This document shows positions 17,109-25,977 of a stretch of DNA of 64,000 nucleotides, piece after piece. Under the pieces are notes generated by a model, which searched no databases, was not told the origin of the DNA, and was given only the letters and a program-made list of their open reading frames with translations. Location of the stretch: NCBI GenBank assembly GCA_000381625.1, contig KB906767.1, positions 6,347,672 to 6,411,671 on the forward strand, given 5' to 3'. The translations under genes were made by a program, and so were the position numbers. Numbering within the stretch: position 1 is the stretch's first letter; each line of letters starts with the position of its first letter. Source of the DNA: Bryobacterales bacterium KBS 96. Lineage in GTDB: Bacteria > Acidobacteriota > Terriglobia > Bryobacterales > Bryobacteraceae.

Positions 17109-18410
17109 TCAGGCTGTTTTCAGATGCAGATTCATAAATTTCAAAAATTGGTCCCAATCGGAGGGAATCGTGCCGTGGCCGCCGCTGTGCATGTAATATC
17201 CGATGTCGTGGAGGATCGGCTGCCCCGCGGCCGGCATCTTGTCCGTATCCAGCCCTTGTTTACCGAGAAAGTGATAGACCGGGCCCGCTGCCGCCGCTGC
17301 CAGGAATTCGCCTTTCGGGTCGGACCATCTGTCCGTGTCGCCGGTTTGCAACAGTACCGGACGAGGAGCCATCAGCGCAATCAGCATATGCCCATCCACC
17401 GGCAATTGGTTCACGTGATCGGCATACTTCCGGTAGTTGGCGCAGAACTGATAGGCGAATCGGGATGGAGCCGTCAGATGTTTGATTGTCTCGCCATAGT
17501 TACGGCGGCTCAATGCCGCGCCGCCTTCTCCGGAACAACTGGCGATTACCAGGGCGAAGCGCGTGTCGTGAGCGCCTGCCCACAGGACCGTTTTTCCCAA
17601 TCGTGAAACTCCAAGAACGGCTACGCGCTTCGGGTCCACGCTTGCGTCGGTCTCGAAATAATCCATGATTCGGCTGAGGCCCCATGCCCAGGCGGCGATT
17701 GCGCCCCATTCATCCAGCGCAAATGCCGTTTCTCCGGGCTTCAGGTAGAGCGACCTGACGCCATAGACAAGCTCACCGTCAAAGTCCGGCTCAATATCGC
17801 CGTAATATGCCGTGGCGATGCCGATGCCCCGCGCCAAAAACGGCGCAACGTTCAGTTTCGGAAAATGAGAACTTTTAGGCGCCGGAATCTTCTTCCTGTC
17901 GCGGCCCCAGATTTCGCCGGGCTTGATGCCCGAATCGTCGACGGCGGTGGAATTGGCTGAAAAGCGGATATTCAGCAATAACGGAACGGGCTTATGCGTT
18001 CCGGCCGGGAGATACAACAGCAGGTCTACCTTAGGCCCGGTCTTATCCTTCGAGAAATAGATTGTTACTTGCCGCCGAATTGCCGTCCCGTCCAGCGCCG
18101 GCGTCCCTTTTTCAAATACGTCAAAACTCATCCCGGGCGGACGCCCCGGACTGCGGCCGAACTGATTCTCCTCGAAAAGATGTACAGTTTCCGGCCGGCG
18201 TTTTCGATACCAGGTTTGGGCATCGCGGACTGGCTGGCCATTGGCGAGAGTCAGCGGGTCCGGAAGAGTGTAGGTCCCGACGCGCGCTTCATCGTAGTTG
18301 ACCGGAATACCTGCAACGGTTTCCGGCGCGTTCGTGTTTTGTCCATGAGCTGTCGACAGAAGCAGCCCGGACCCAAGCGTTCCTATGGCCCGGCGGCGTG
18401 TAGTCAACAT
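17109..18410 (-). CDS. CE15 glucuronoyl-esterase-like protein, exported
   Basis: 433 residues from ATG 18410; a GTG two codons earlier (18416) is the alternative. The N-terminus TTRRRAIGTLGSGLLL looks like a twin-arginine signal. The alpha/beta hydrolase core has the CE15 serine motif GVSRLGKT (Ser269), ASCSGEGGAALSRR with Glu295, and HSGGHGTIPSDWD with His412. These are the residues used by bacterial glucuronoyl esterases. Such enzymes cut the ester between lignin alcohols and 4-O-methyl-glucuronic acid of xylan. It is divergent from a tannase/feruloyl-esterase-like gene with a shared 93-bp control region. Acetylxylan-esterase-like activity is the alternative. Confidence 0.83.
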   Translation of the reverse strand: MLTTRRRAIGTLGSGLLLSTAHGQNTNAPETVAGIPVNYDEARVGTYTLPDPLTLANGQPVRDAQTWYRKRRPETVHLFEENQFGRSPGRPPGMSFDVFEKGTPALDGTAIRRQVTIYFSKDKTGPKVDLLLYLPAGTHKPVPLLLNIRFSANSTAVDDSGIKPGEIWGRDRKKIPAPKSSHFPKLNVAPFLARGIGIATAYYGDIEPDFDGELVYGVRSLYLKPGETAFALDEWGAIAAWAWGLSRIMDYFETDASVDPKRVAVLGVSRLGKTVLWAGAHDTRFALVIASCSGEGGAALSRRNYGETIKHLTAPSRFAYQFCANYRKYADHVNQLPVDGHMLIALMAPRPVLLQTGDTDRWSDPKGEFLAAAAAGPVYHFLGKQGLDTDKMPAAGQPILHDIGYYMHSGGHGTIPSDWDQFLKFMNLHLKTA

Positions 18411-18503
18411 GCACACATGTTATAGGAATCGATCTGTGCTGATATGGCCAGCTCTGGAACAAGAGTGGTCCATATGTCCGCGTGGCAAAATAAGTCTCGC
18501 GCT

Positions 18504-20066
18504 ATGAAACTGGCACTAATTCTTCTTATCGCCGCTTTTACCGGCGGTGGCACGTTCGCATCCGCTCAGCAGGCTTGTGAAACGCTCATCAATGTCGCCG
18601 CTCCCGGATTGCAAATCACGTCTGCGGCATTAGTCTCCGAAGGCCCTTTCGTGTTGCCGAACGCCGCGCCCGAAACCCAGCCGTACGTACTTCCGGCATT
18701 CTGCCGAGTCGCCGGCGTTGTGACGCCGGAAGTGCGCTTCGAACTCTGGATGCCGAAGCAATGGAACAAAAAGCTTCTCGCGGTGGGAAACGGCGGGCTG
18801 GCAGGTTCCATCGCTTTCGGCGCTATGGTGAAACCGCTGCGGCGCGGATACGCCACGAGCAGCACCGACACTGGGCACGTCGGAGACTCGACGGATGGAT
18901 CGTGGGCCCTCGGGCATTATGAGCGGGTATTCGACTTCGCCGACAGAGCGGTTCACGTCATGGCGGAGGCCGACAAAATCATCATACGGGCTTACTACGG
19001 CGCACGGCCGGCCCATTCGTATTTCAATGGATGTTCCCAGGGCGGCCACGAAGCTCTCATTGAGGCGCAGCGCTATCCCGAAGACTTCGACGGCATCATC
19101 GCCGGCGATCCTGCCAACAACTGGACGCGTCACTATATCGGCGCTCACCTGTGGATTGCGGTTGCCTTGAACGGCGACGGCTACATTCCAAATAGTAAAG
19201 TCTCACTAATCGCACAAGCCGTGAACAACGCTTGCGATGCGCTGGATGGCGTTAAGGACGGAGTGCTTGCCGACCCGCGGCGCTGCCACTTTGACCCCGC
19301 ATCCCTGCTTTGTATAGGCGCGGACTCGCCAGGTTGCCTGACAAGCGCGCAAGTCGATGCAGTGAAGAAAATCTGGGCCGGCCCGCGAACGGCGGATGGC
19401 GACCAGATTTATCCAGGGTTGCTGCCGGGGGGTGAGGCTGGCCCCGGCGGGTGGGCGACGTGGATGACCGGAAACGGACCGGGAACGGGACTCCACAGCC
19501 GCCTGGGAATTCCGTTTTTCAAGTACATCGTGTTTGAAGATCCCAATTGGGACTATAAGACTTTCAAGTTCGAGGGAAGAGACGGCTTCGATGGCGATAT
19601 TGATTTCACCGATAGGAAATTAGGAGCGATCTTCAACGCTACCAATCCAAATCTCACCGCGTTCAAAGCAAGAGGCGGGAAATTGATTCAGTATCACGGC
19701 TGGAGCGACCCGGATATTTCTCCGCTGAATAGCGTCGACTATTACGAGAGCGTCGTGAACCTCATGGGCGGCAAAAGCGTGCACGGTATGAGCGAGACGA
19801 AGGACTTCTACCGCCTTTTCATGGTTCCGGGAATGCAGCATTGTGGCGGCGGGCCGGGAGCCTCCATTTTCGACATGGTGGAACCGTTGGAGCAATGGGT
19901 CGAACACGACGTGCCTCCGGAGAAGGTTGTTGCGTCACACGCAACCGACGGCAAAGTTGACCGTACCAGACCGCTCTGTCCTTTCCCTCAGGAAGCGAAG
20001 TGGAAAAGGACGGGGAGCACGGACGATGCATCGAATTTCACCTGCGTGCTGCCGGATTTACGGTGA
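18504..20066 (+). CDS. Tannase/feruloyl esterase family protein, exported
   Basis: 520 residues from ATG 18504, where a signal peptide begins (LALILLIAAF, cleavage near SAQQ). An in-frame extension to 18444 lacks one. The family motif G-x-S-x-G appears as FNGCSQGGHEA with Ser178 and neighbouring Cys177. The CS-D-HC pattern of the tannase family is completed by MQHCGGGPG near the C-terminus, where the His sits beside its disulfide Cys. Family members hydrolyse galloyl, feruloyl or MHET-type aromatic esters. Several further Cys (SLLCIGADSPGCL) could form extracellular disulfides. Divergent pairing with the CE15 gene points to plant cell-wall esters. Confidence 0.9.
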   Translation: MKLALILLIAAFTGGGTFASAQQACETLINVAAPGLQITSAALVSEGPFVLPNAAPETQPYVLPAFCRVAGVVTPEVRFELWMPKQWNKKLLAVGNGGLAGSIAFGAMVKPLRRGYATSSTDTGHVGDSTDGSWALGHYERVFDFADRAVHVMAEADKIIIRAYYGARPAHSYFNGCSQGGHEALIEAQRYPEDFDGIIAGDPANNWTRHYIGAHLWIAVALNGDGYIPNSKVSLIAQAVNNACDALDGVKDGVLADPRRCHFDPASLLCIGADSPGCLTSAQVDAVKKIWAGPRTADGDQIYPGLLPGGEAGPGGWATWMTGNGPGTGLHSRLGIPFFKYIVFEDPNWDYKTFKFEGRDGFDGDIDFTDRKLGAIFNATNPNLTAFKARGGKLIQYHGWSDPDISPLNSVDYYESVVNLMGGKSVHGMSETKDFYRLFMVPGMQHCGGGPGASIFDMVEPLEQWVEHDVPPEKVVASHATDGKVDRTRPLCPFPQEAKWKRTGSTDDASNFTCVLPDLR

Positions 20067-20083
20067 GTAATAGTTAGCGCCGC

Positions 20084-20638
20084 ATGATTGATAAGTTTGT
20101 TATTACACTAGAAGCAGAGGACCGAACCGTGGCCACAGGTCAACTTGTCTCTCTCGAAGAATATCTGCACACAAGCTACCGCCCGGATTACGATTACGTC
20201 GAAGGCGAGCTACGCGAGCGAAACGTGGGCCAACACGATCATTCAAGACTCCAATTCCTGATTCTTCTTGCGTTGGGACGAAAAGAGGAAGAGTGGCAGG
20301 TTCATACGCTTCCCGAACAACGGCTGAGAGTCGGGCAGCGAAGGTACCGTATCCCGAATATTCTCGTCCTGGATGCCGCCGCGCCGCGCACGCCGGTGAT
20401 CGAAACTGCTCCGTTGCTCTGCATTGAGATTCTTTCGCCGGACGACAGAATGTCGGAGATGCTCGATCGCGCGGCCGACTACGTCGGCATGGGCGTGCCG
20501 GAAACCTGGATCTTTGACCCGGCAAAGCGAAGAGCTTACATTTACGGCTTGCAGGGACTGCATGAAGCCGGCCAAGATGCGACCCTCCGCTGCGGTAACG
20601 TCGAGATCGCGCTGCCGGACATCTTCAGCAAACTTTGA
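20084..20638 (+). CDS. Uma2-family (DUF820) putative restriction-like nuclease
   Basis: 184 residues, the usual size. The sequence YRPDYDYVEGELRERNVG near residue 25 and LLCIEILSPDDRMSEMLDRAADYVGMGVPETWIFDP are signatures of the Uma2/DUF820 fold, a PD-(D/E)XK-like nuclease. The candidate catalytic positions are Asp in NILVLDAA and Glu in CIEILSP. These proteins are abundant in Cyanobacteria and Acidobacteriota, and their biological role is not settled. It follows the tannase-like gene by 17 bp but is probably unrelated. It converges on the response regulator gene. Confidence 0.88.
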   Translation: MIDKFVITLEAEDRTVATGQLVSLEEYLHTSYRPDYDYVEGELRERNVGQHDHSRLQFLILLALGRKEEEWQVHTLPEQRLRVGQRRYRIPNILVLDAAAPRTPVIETAPLLCIEILSPDDRMSEMLDRAADYVGMGVPETWIFDPAKRRAYIYGLQGLHEAGQDATLRCGNVEIALPDIFSKL

Positions 20639-20651
20639 AGTCTGCCGGCGC

Positions 20652-21095
20652 TCATTCTGCGGATTCTTCGCCGGGCGGACAAATCACGGATCTGACCACT
20701 GCGCCCAGGCGCATGAACTCCTCGTAATCGGCAGGTTTGCGGAAATAGTGATTCGCGCCGAGGCGGGCAGCGCGGTCGCGGTCGTGCGGCGAGTTCGAGG
20801 ATGTGACCACCACGACCGGAACGCCCGTCCATTCAGGGCTTTGCCGCATCTTAAGCAGAATTTCATCGCCGGTTCTTCTGGGAAGATTTAAATCCAACAA
20901 TACGACGTGCGGACGCGGTAGTCCTTCTTCATCGATCTTATCTATGAAGTTGCTGATCTGCTCGCCATCCTGCATCACATCGAGGTGAAACTCCAGGCCC
21001 GCCAGCGTGAGGGCTTCTCGAATCAGCAGCACGTCGCCCGGATTGTCTTCAGCCAACAATGCGCGGATCGGCCCGTCGAGCGGTGGAGCGCTCAT
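20652..21095 (-). CDS. CheY-like response regulator (Rcp1 type)
   Basis: 147 residues from ATG 21095; a much longer in-frame extension overlaps the kinase gene and is rejected. It is a stand-alone receiver domain: acidic pair in LLAEDNPGD, phospho-acceptor Asp68 in VVLLDLNLP, Thr in VVVVTSSN and Lys in HYFRKPADY. The NPGDxxLIxEAL start is typical of Rcp1-like partners of phytochrome-like kinases. No output domain is present. The start codon lies one base after the stop of the kinase gene, so the pair is translationally coupled and is expected to work together. Confidence 0.92.
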   Translation of the reverse strand: MSAPPLDGPIRALLAEDNPGDVLLIREALTLAGLEFHLDVMQDGEQISNFIDKIDEEGLPRPHVVLLDLNLPRRTGDEILLKMRQSPEWTGVPVVVVTSSNSPHDRDRAARLGANHYFRKPADYEEFMRLGAVVRSVICPPGEESAE

Positions 21096-21096
21096 G

Positions 21097-23775
21097 CTAG
21101 CGCTCCGCTCCCGGCACGGTGAAGCAGAAGGTCGAGCCTTTATTCTCTTCGGATTCAACCCAGATCCGGCCGCCATACCGCTCGACAATCTTCTGACAGA
21201 TTGCCAGGCCGATACCTGTGCCGGCATATTTATCCGAGTTGTGCAGACGCTTGAAGATGCCGAATATGTGACTTGCATACGCAGGTGCGATCCCAATTCC
21301 ATTGTCCTGAACGCATACCTTCCAGAATTTGCCCTCCGGCTCGCAGGTGATTTGAACCTTGATTGCCGTTTCACCGCGATATTTGATAGCGTTCCCGATA
21401 AGATTTTGAAACAGTTGGAGGAGGTGGATTTCTTGAATTTTCAGTGCTGGAAGCGCATCGCAAGTGACCACCGCGCCGGCTTCGCGGATCGAGGTCCCCA
21501 GATTCGAAAGCGACTTCTCAAAAACCGCATTGGCGTCCACCGGCGGAAGTTCGTCAGCGGCATAGTTCACGACTTGCGTGTACGCAAGCAGGTCTTTGAG
21601 CAACATCTCCATTCGCCTCGCGCCCTGTAAGGTGAACCCGACGTACTTCTGACCCTCGCCATCGAGTTGCCGCCCGTATTTGCGGGCGAGTATCTGGCTG
21701 AAAATAGCGACCATTCGTAGAGGCTCCTGAAGGTCGTGTGACGCCGAATAAGCAAACTGATTCAGATCCTCGTTGGCCCGCTGCAACTCCTCGTTCGACC
21801 GCCGCAACGCCTCCGCGGCTCGCCTCGATTCCGTGAATAGCCGCGCATTCTCGACGGCCGTTGCGGCGCGTCTCGCCAGTTCCTCGGCAAGCCCGAGGTC
21901 GGCCTGAGTATAACGGCGGGGCGATTCCGCCATCACAAAAGAAAGAGCGCCGAAAATCCGGCCATTTGCGATCAGCGGCACGATGATAACGGAGTGCAAG
22001 CCGAGTTTTCGAACGAATTCAAGATATTCAGGGCTTCTGGACCTTTGAGCCAGCATCTCGTCGGAAATTTCTTCAACTAGAATGGATTTACCGGTGCGCA
22101 AAGCGATCCGATCGGCATCCATTTCCGAAGCCGGGAACCGGCGCCGGAATTCATCGGCGAGTGCAATCTTTTCGGGCTCGCTGTGTTTGACTGCAACTCG
22201 CCTCACCTCTCCCGATTCGTCGAGCAAGTCCACGCTAGCCCAATCGGCGAACGTCGGGACGGCCATATCCGCAACAGTAACGAGCGTTGCTTCATAATCG
22301 AGCGACGACGAGAGCGCCTCGCCGGCTTCGGCCAGGAAGCGTGCTTTTCGCTCCTGCGATTCCGCCAGATGTCTGAGCCTGATTTCACGCGAGTACAGCT
22401 CCGCTGTTCCGAGCGCCGCCGAGGCGAGGTTCCCCAACGCGGCGGCGACACGCACTTCCAAGTCCGTGAATCGATGTTGTGTCCGGTAATAGAAGACAAT
22501 CGTACCTCTGACTTCATTCTGAATCCGGATCGGCACGGCGACCAGGGACCGGATGCCTTCGGCGCGGTACGCGGCAAGCCGGGTCTGCCAGAGAGGAGCG
22601 CTTTCCACATCTTCAATAACGACGGGTCCCATCGGAATCTTATTTATGTCGCCGTCGTCATGCTTTATGAAGCCGTTATACCTCTCCGTCAATCCTTCCA
22701 TTGCTTCGATGCGCCACGCGCCGCTCTGTTCCGGCCGCCGCCACACCGAATAAGCGTCGGCCTCGATAAAACGTTTGGCCAGATCGAGAATCGTCTCCAG
22801 TACGTCCGTCGATTCAGGAGAAGCCAGCAGGGCGCTTGATGCTTCGACCAGCAGCGCAAGCTGTTTTTCGACTGCCTTCTGCGCGTCTTCCGCTCGCTTA
22901 CGTTCGCTGATGTCGGTGAACATCGCAAGCACGCCCAGAAAAGCGCCGTGTTCATCAAGGAGGGGATTCGCCGCGATGTTCACCCATACTTCAGATCCGT
23001 CCCGGCGGCGCAGCCGGAAATCGTAAGGGCTAACGGGACCGTGCTGGCTCGCCGCAAACTTGTCTAGCGCTTGTTCGCGGTCCTCGTCGAAAATAAAATC
23101 GAAAGCCCAACGACCGATCAACTCTTCCGCCGTGTAACCAAGCAATCGGCCGATGCGTTCGTTTGCAAACGTAGTTTTCCCGTGCCCGTCGACAGTCCAG
23201 ATGCCTTCCGCGGCCGTCTCGACAATCCGGCGATACCGTGCTTCGCTCTTCTGAATCGCTTCGCGATCCCGCTTACGTTCGGTTATGTCGTTGATCAGGA
23301 CAACAAACCCCTGAACCGATCCATCTTCTCCCCTGTCAGGTACATACGTGGCGCTGACGTCGCGAATCGGAGTGCCGGGGCGGTAACGGCGGCTGAGTTC
23401 GAAAGTGACAGTTTCTCCTTGTAATGCGCGCTCCATCAACGGGCGGAGTTGTTCAAACGCCTCTCTACCGAATGCCTCCGCCACTGTCTTCCCGGTGGTT
23501 TCGTCTATCGACGCGTCCATCCAATCTTCGTAACGGCGGTTGACAAAGCGATATCGGAAGTCGCGGTCAATATATGAAATCAAGCCGGGCAAACTGTCGA
23601 TGACCAACCGCAGTTGGGTTTCGCTCGCGTGCACTGATCGTTCATCGTGCCGCCGTGAACCCGCGGATCTCGCGGCGCTATTGCTCCTAACAGAGTCAGA
23701 CCGTTTGTAACCGCTTGTAAGTGGGCGAACGGATTTATCTTCGTCGTCCCCGTGCTCCTCATCAGGCGCGATCAC
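21097..23775 (-). CDS. Soluble PAS-PAS-GAF-GAF sensor histidine kinase
   Basis: 892 residues, no membrane segment. The order is a charged N-terminus, PAS at about 55-170 (with PAC ending DITERKR), PAS at 178-298 (PAC ending DISERKR), GAF at 310-465, GAF at 475-645, HisKA and HATPase. The phospho-accepting His680 is in SASHDLQEPLR, the H-box of phytochrome-like kinases. The N box is LFQNLIGNAIKYRG, followed by DNGIGIAP and GTGIGLAICQKIVERYGG. No bilin-binding Cys can be assigned in the GAF domains, so the input ligand is unknown and could be redox, gas or small-molecule. It is coupled to the downstream Rcp1-type regulator. Confidence 0.94.
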   Translation of the reverse strand: MIAPDEEHGDDEDKSVRPLTSGYKRSDSVRSNSAARSAGSRRHDERSVHASETQLRLVIDSLPGLISYIDRDFRYRFVNRRYEDWMDASIDETTGKTVAEAFGREAFEQLRPLMERALQGETVTFELSRRYRPGTPIRDVSATYVPDRGEDGSVQGFVVLINDITERKRDREAIQKSEARYRRIVETAAEGIWTVDGHGKTTFANERIGRLLGYTAEELIGRWAFDFIFDEDREQALDKFAASQHGPVSPYDFRLRRRDGSEVWVNIAANPLLDEHGAFLGVLAMFTDISERKRAEDAQKAVEKQLALLVEASSALLASPESTDVLETILDLAKRFIEADAYSVWRRPEQSGAWRIEAMEGLTERYNGFIKHDDGDINKIPMGPVVIEDVESAPLWQTRLAAYRAEGIRSLVAVPIRIQNEVRGTIVFYYRTQHRFTDLEVRVAAALGNLASAALGTAELYSREIRLRHLAESQERKARFLAEAGEALSSSLDYEATLVTVADMAVPTFADWASVDLLDESGEVRRVAVKHSEPEKIALADEFRRRFPASEMDADRIALRTGKSILVEEISDEMLAQRSRSPEYLEFVRKLGLHSVIIVPLIANGRIFGALSFVMAESPRRYTQADLGLAEELARRAATAVENARLFTESRRAAEALRRSNEELQRANEDLNQFAYSASHDLQEPLRMVAIFSQILARKYGRQLDGEGQKYVGFTLQGARRMEMLLKDLLAYTQVVNYAADELPPVDANAVFEKSLSNLGTSIREAGAVVTCDALPALKIQEIHLLQLFQNLIGNAIKYRGETAIKVQITCEPEGKFWKVCVQDNGIGIAPAYASHIFGIFKRLHNSDKYAGTGIGLAICQKIVERYGGRIWVESEENKGSTFCFTVPGAER

Positions 23776-23893
23776 AAGACCTCCCGGTTATAAGCTCCCG
23801 CCTTGCTGATTGTAACGAGTCCGAAAGCAAGTTTGTTGCATAGCTCGCATTGCAGAGGAATAAATTTTCGAGACCAGCGAATGTAACGGCCGC

Positions 23894-24232
23894 ATGGCAA
23901 CCTGGTCCAATATCAAAATGGCCAAGGGAATCTTCCGGCGGAGTGGGGAATCGGCCGGCAGTAAAGCGTACCCGAAGAGTGAGGCAGTAGACACGTCAGG
24001 TGAGAAGCCCGGCGCGGATGCTTCGCCACGGCAGCAATTGGACGTACCAAACAGCACTGCCCGCGCTGACGCTAAGCGCTCGATCGACTCGCACCTGATT
24101 GAGCTGCGAGCTTATGTCCTCTGGGAAGCTCGGGGACATCCTATCGGTAGCCCCGAAGTGGACTGGTTTCGAGCGGAACGGGAGTTGTTTGAATCGGATT
24201 ATGCTCCGTACGCACGAGACGTCAAGAGTTGA
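23894..24232 (+). CDS. DUF2934-domain protein
   Basis: 112 residues. The C-terminal half has the DUF2934 consensus: a His start (SHLIELRAYVLWEARGHP), then Gly and DWFRAERELF. The N-terminal 60 residues are basic, low-complexity linker. DUF2934 proteins are small and found often in soil Proteobacteria and Acidobacteriota; no function is established. The gene is divergent from the histidine kinase and converges on treZ with a gap of only 6 bp. Confidence 0.8.
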   Translation: MATWSNIKMAKGIFRRSGESAGSKAYPKSEAVDTSGEKPGADASPRQQLDVPNSTARADAKRSIDSHLIELRAYVLWEARGHPIGSPEVDWFRAERELFESDYAPYARDVKS

Positions 24233-24238
24233 CGCCGC

Positions 24239-25972
24239 TCATCGTCTTTGAAGGATTATTACCGATTCGGGAGGGATGAATACACTTGCCGATTCCCTCG
24301 TAATTCCCTGATCCGAAGCTAGAACGATCTCGTCCCGCTCCTCGATCGGCGCCACGAGGCGAGTCTTGGCGAAATTTGAAATCACGATAAATGCGCCGCG
24401 CCGAAGCGCCAGGAAACCGCGCTTTTCATCAAAATCTACACCCGTGTCTTCGAGACTTCCGCTTGTCAGGTCGCTATTCGATCGGCGGAGCGCAATCAGC
24501 CGCTTGTGCCAGTCGAGCAGAGCGTCATGCGGAGGCTCGCCGGCTTCCTGCCAGTTCAGCTTCGACCGCTGAAACGTCTCGGGCGCCTGAGGATCGGGCA
24601 CATCTTCCGGATTCCACCCGAACGCGGCGAATTCATTTTTTCGCCCTTCGGAGACGGCGTGCCCCATTTGCGGATCTTCGTATCCGGTGAAGTATTGGAA
24701 TGGGGCTGACACCGCAAATTCCTCGCCCTGAAACAGCATGGGGACAAACGGCGACAGTAGAACGAGAGCCGCCGCTATCTTCAGCCGTCCGATGCTCATG
24801 AGATGGGAACTTCGGTCTCCTCTCGCTCGATTGCCGATCTGGTCATGGTTCTGGAGATAGCCGAGGAACCGGGTCGCGGACAGGTTGACCACCGGCCGGC
24901 CGTGAATGCGTTTACGAAACTCGGAATACACTCCGTCGTAAACGAATACGGATTTCATTGCCTTTGCCAAATTCGCCAGCGATCCGAAATCGGCATAATA
25001 GCCGGTGCGCTCGCCCGTGAGGACGGTGTGCAGCGCATGATGGAAATCATCGCTCCACTGAGCGTCGATGCCGAACCCGAATGCCTCGCGAGGCCGAACC
25101 ACCGCCGGCTGATTTAAATCGCTTTCGGCGATCAGCACGAGCTGACGTCCCAGATGAGATTCCAAGCCGTCGATTTCCATTGCGAGCTGCTCCAGAAAAT
25201 GGATGGCGGAACGATCGAAAAAAGCGTGAATCGCATCGATTCGCAGGCCGTCGAAATGATAGTCTCTCAACCACATGCGAGCGTTGTCGCAGAAGAATCG
25301 CCGGACTTCGCGACTACCGGGCCCATCGAGATTTACTGCTGAACCCCATGGCGTTTCGTACGTATCAGTGAAGTATGGACCGAACCGGCCCAGATAATTT
25401 CCGACCGGGCCGAGGTGGTTGTAGACCACATCGAGCAAAACGGCGAGACCGTTTGCGTGGCACGCATCCACCAATCGCTTCAGTCCTTCGGGACCGCCAT
25501 AAGCGTGATGTGGCGCATACAGATCCACGCCATCGTATCCCCAGCCGCGATCGCCCGGAAACTCGCTAACCGGCATGATCTCGACATGGGTGACGCCCAG
25601 ATCCACAAGATGCGCAAGCCGCTCGATTGCGCTCTCGAAAGTGCCTTCAGAAGTGAACGTGCCGATGTGCAGTTCGTATACGGCCGCGGAGGATAGCGGC
25701 GGTGCTTGCCAGCCCTGGTCGGTCCACCGAAATGCGTTGTGATCGACGATGCGCGATGGCCCGTGTACTCCAAACGGTTGAAAAGCCGATCGAGGATCGG
25801 GGAGCGCGGTACTGGACTCGTTCAAAACGAACGCATAATCGTCTCCCGGCCTCGCCTGCTCAATTTTCAAACGCCACCAGTCATCTTCATCGCGCTCTAG
25901 CGAATGGAGCCGGTCTGCCAGTTTCACTCTCACGTTGCCGGCTCGTGGCGCCCATACTTCAAACGTATGCAT
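24239..25972 (-). CDS. treZ: Malto-oligosyltrehalose trehalohydrolase
   Basis: 577 residues from ATG 25972, which lies 5 bp after the treY stop; a longer frame to 26116 would overlap treY and is unlikely. It releases free trehalose from maltooligosyl-trehalose. An N-terminal Ig-like domain starts FEVWAPRAGNVRVKL, as in GH13 branching-type enzymes. The GH13 barrel has DGLRIDAIHAFFD with the nucleophile Asp, and VLIAESDLNQP with the acid/base Glu. EIMPVSEFPGDRGWGYDGV is typical of TreZ. Operon with treY; no treX/glgX debranching gene is in the window. Confidence 0.95.
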   Translation of the reverse strand: MHTFEVWAPRAGNVRVKLADRLHSLERDEDDWWRLKIEQARPGDDYAFVLNESSTALPDPRSAFQPFGVHGPSRIVDHNAFRWTDQGWQAPPLSSAAVYELHIGTFTSEGTFESAIERLAHLVDLGVTHVEIMPVSEFPGDRGWGYDGVDLYAPHHAYGGPEGLKRLVDACHANGLAVLLDVVYNHLGPVGNYLGRFGPYFTDTYETPWGSAVNLDGPGSREVRRFFCDNARMWLRDYHFDGLRIDAIHAFFDRSAIHFLEQLAMEIDGLESHLGRQLVLIAESDLNQPAVVRPREAFGFGIDAQWSDDFHHALHTVLTGERTGYYADFGSLANLAKAMKSVFVYDGVYSEFRKRIHGRPVVNLSATRFLGYLQNHDQIGNRARGDRSSHLMSIGRLKIAAALVLLSPFVPMLFQGEEFAVSAPFQYFTGYEDPQMGHAVSEGRKNEFAAFGWNPEDVPDPQAPETFQRSKLNWQEAGEPPHDALLDWHKRLIALRRSNSDLTSGSLEDTGVDFDEKRGFLALRRGAFIVISNFAKTRLVAPIEERDEIVLASDQGITRESASVFIPPESVIILQRR

Positions 25973-25977
25973 GTGAT

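Noticed and set aside
20652..21374. Longer version of the response regulator gene
   Set aside because: The extra 93 residues lie in the kinase gene; the receiver domain starts at ATG 21095, next to the kinase stop.
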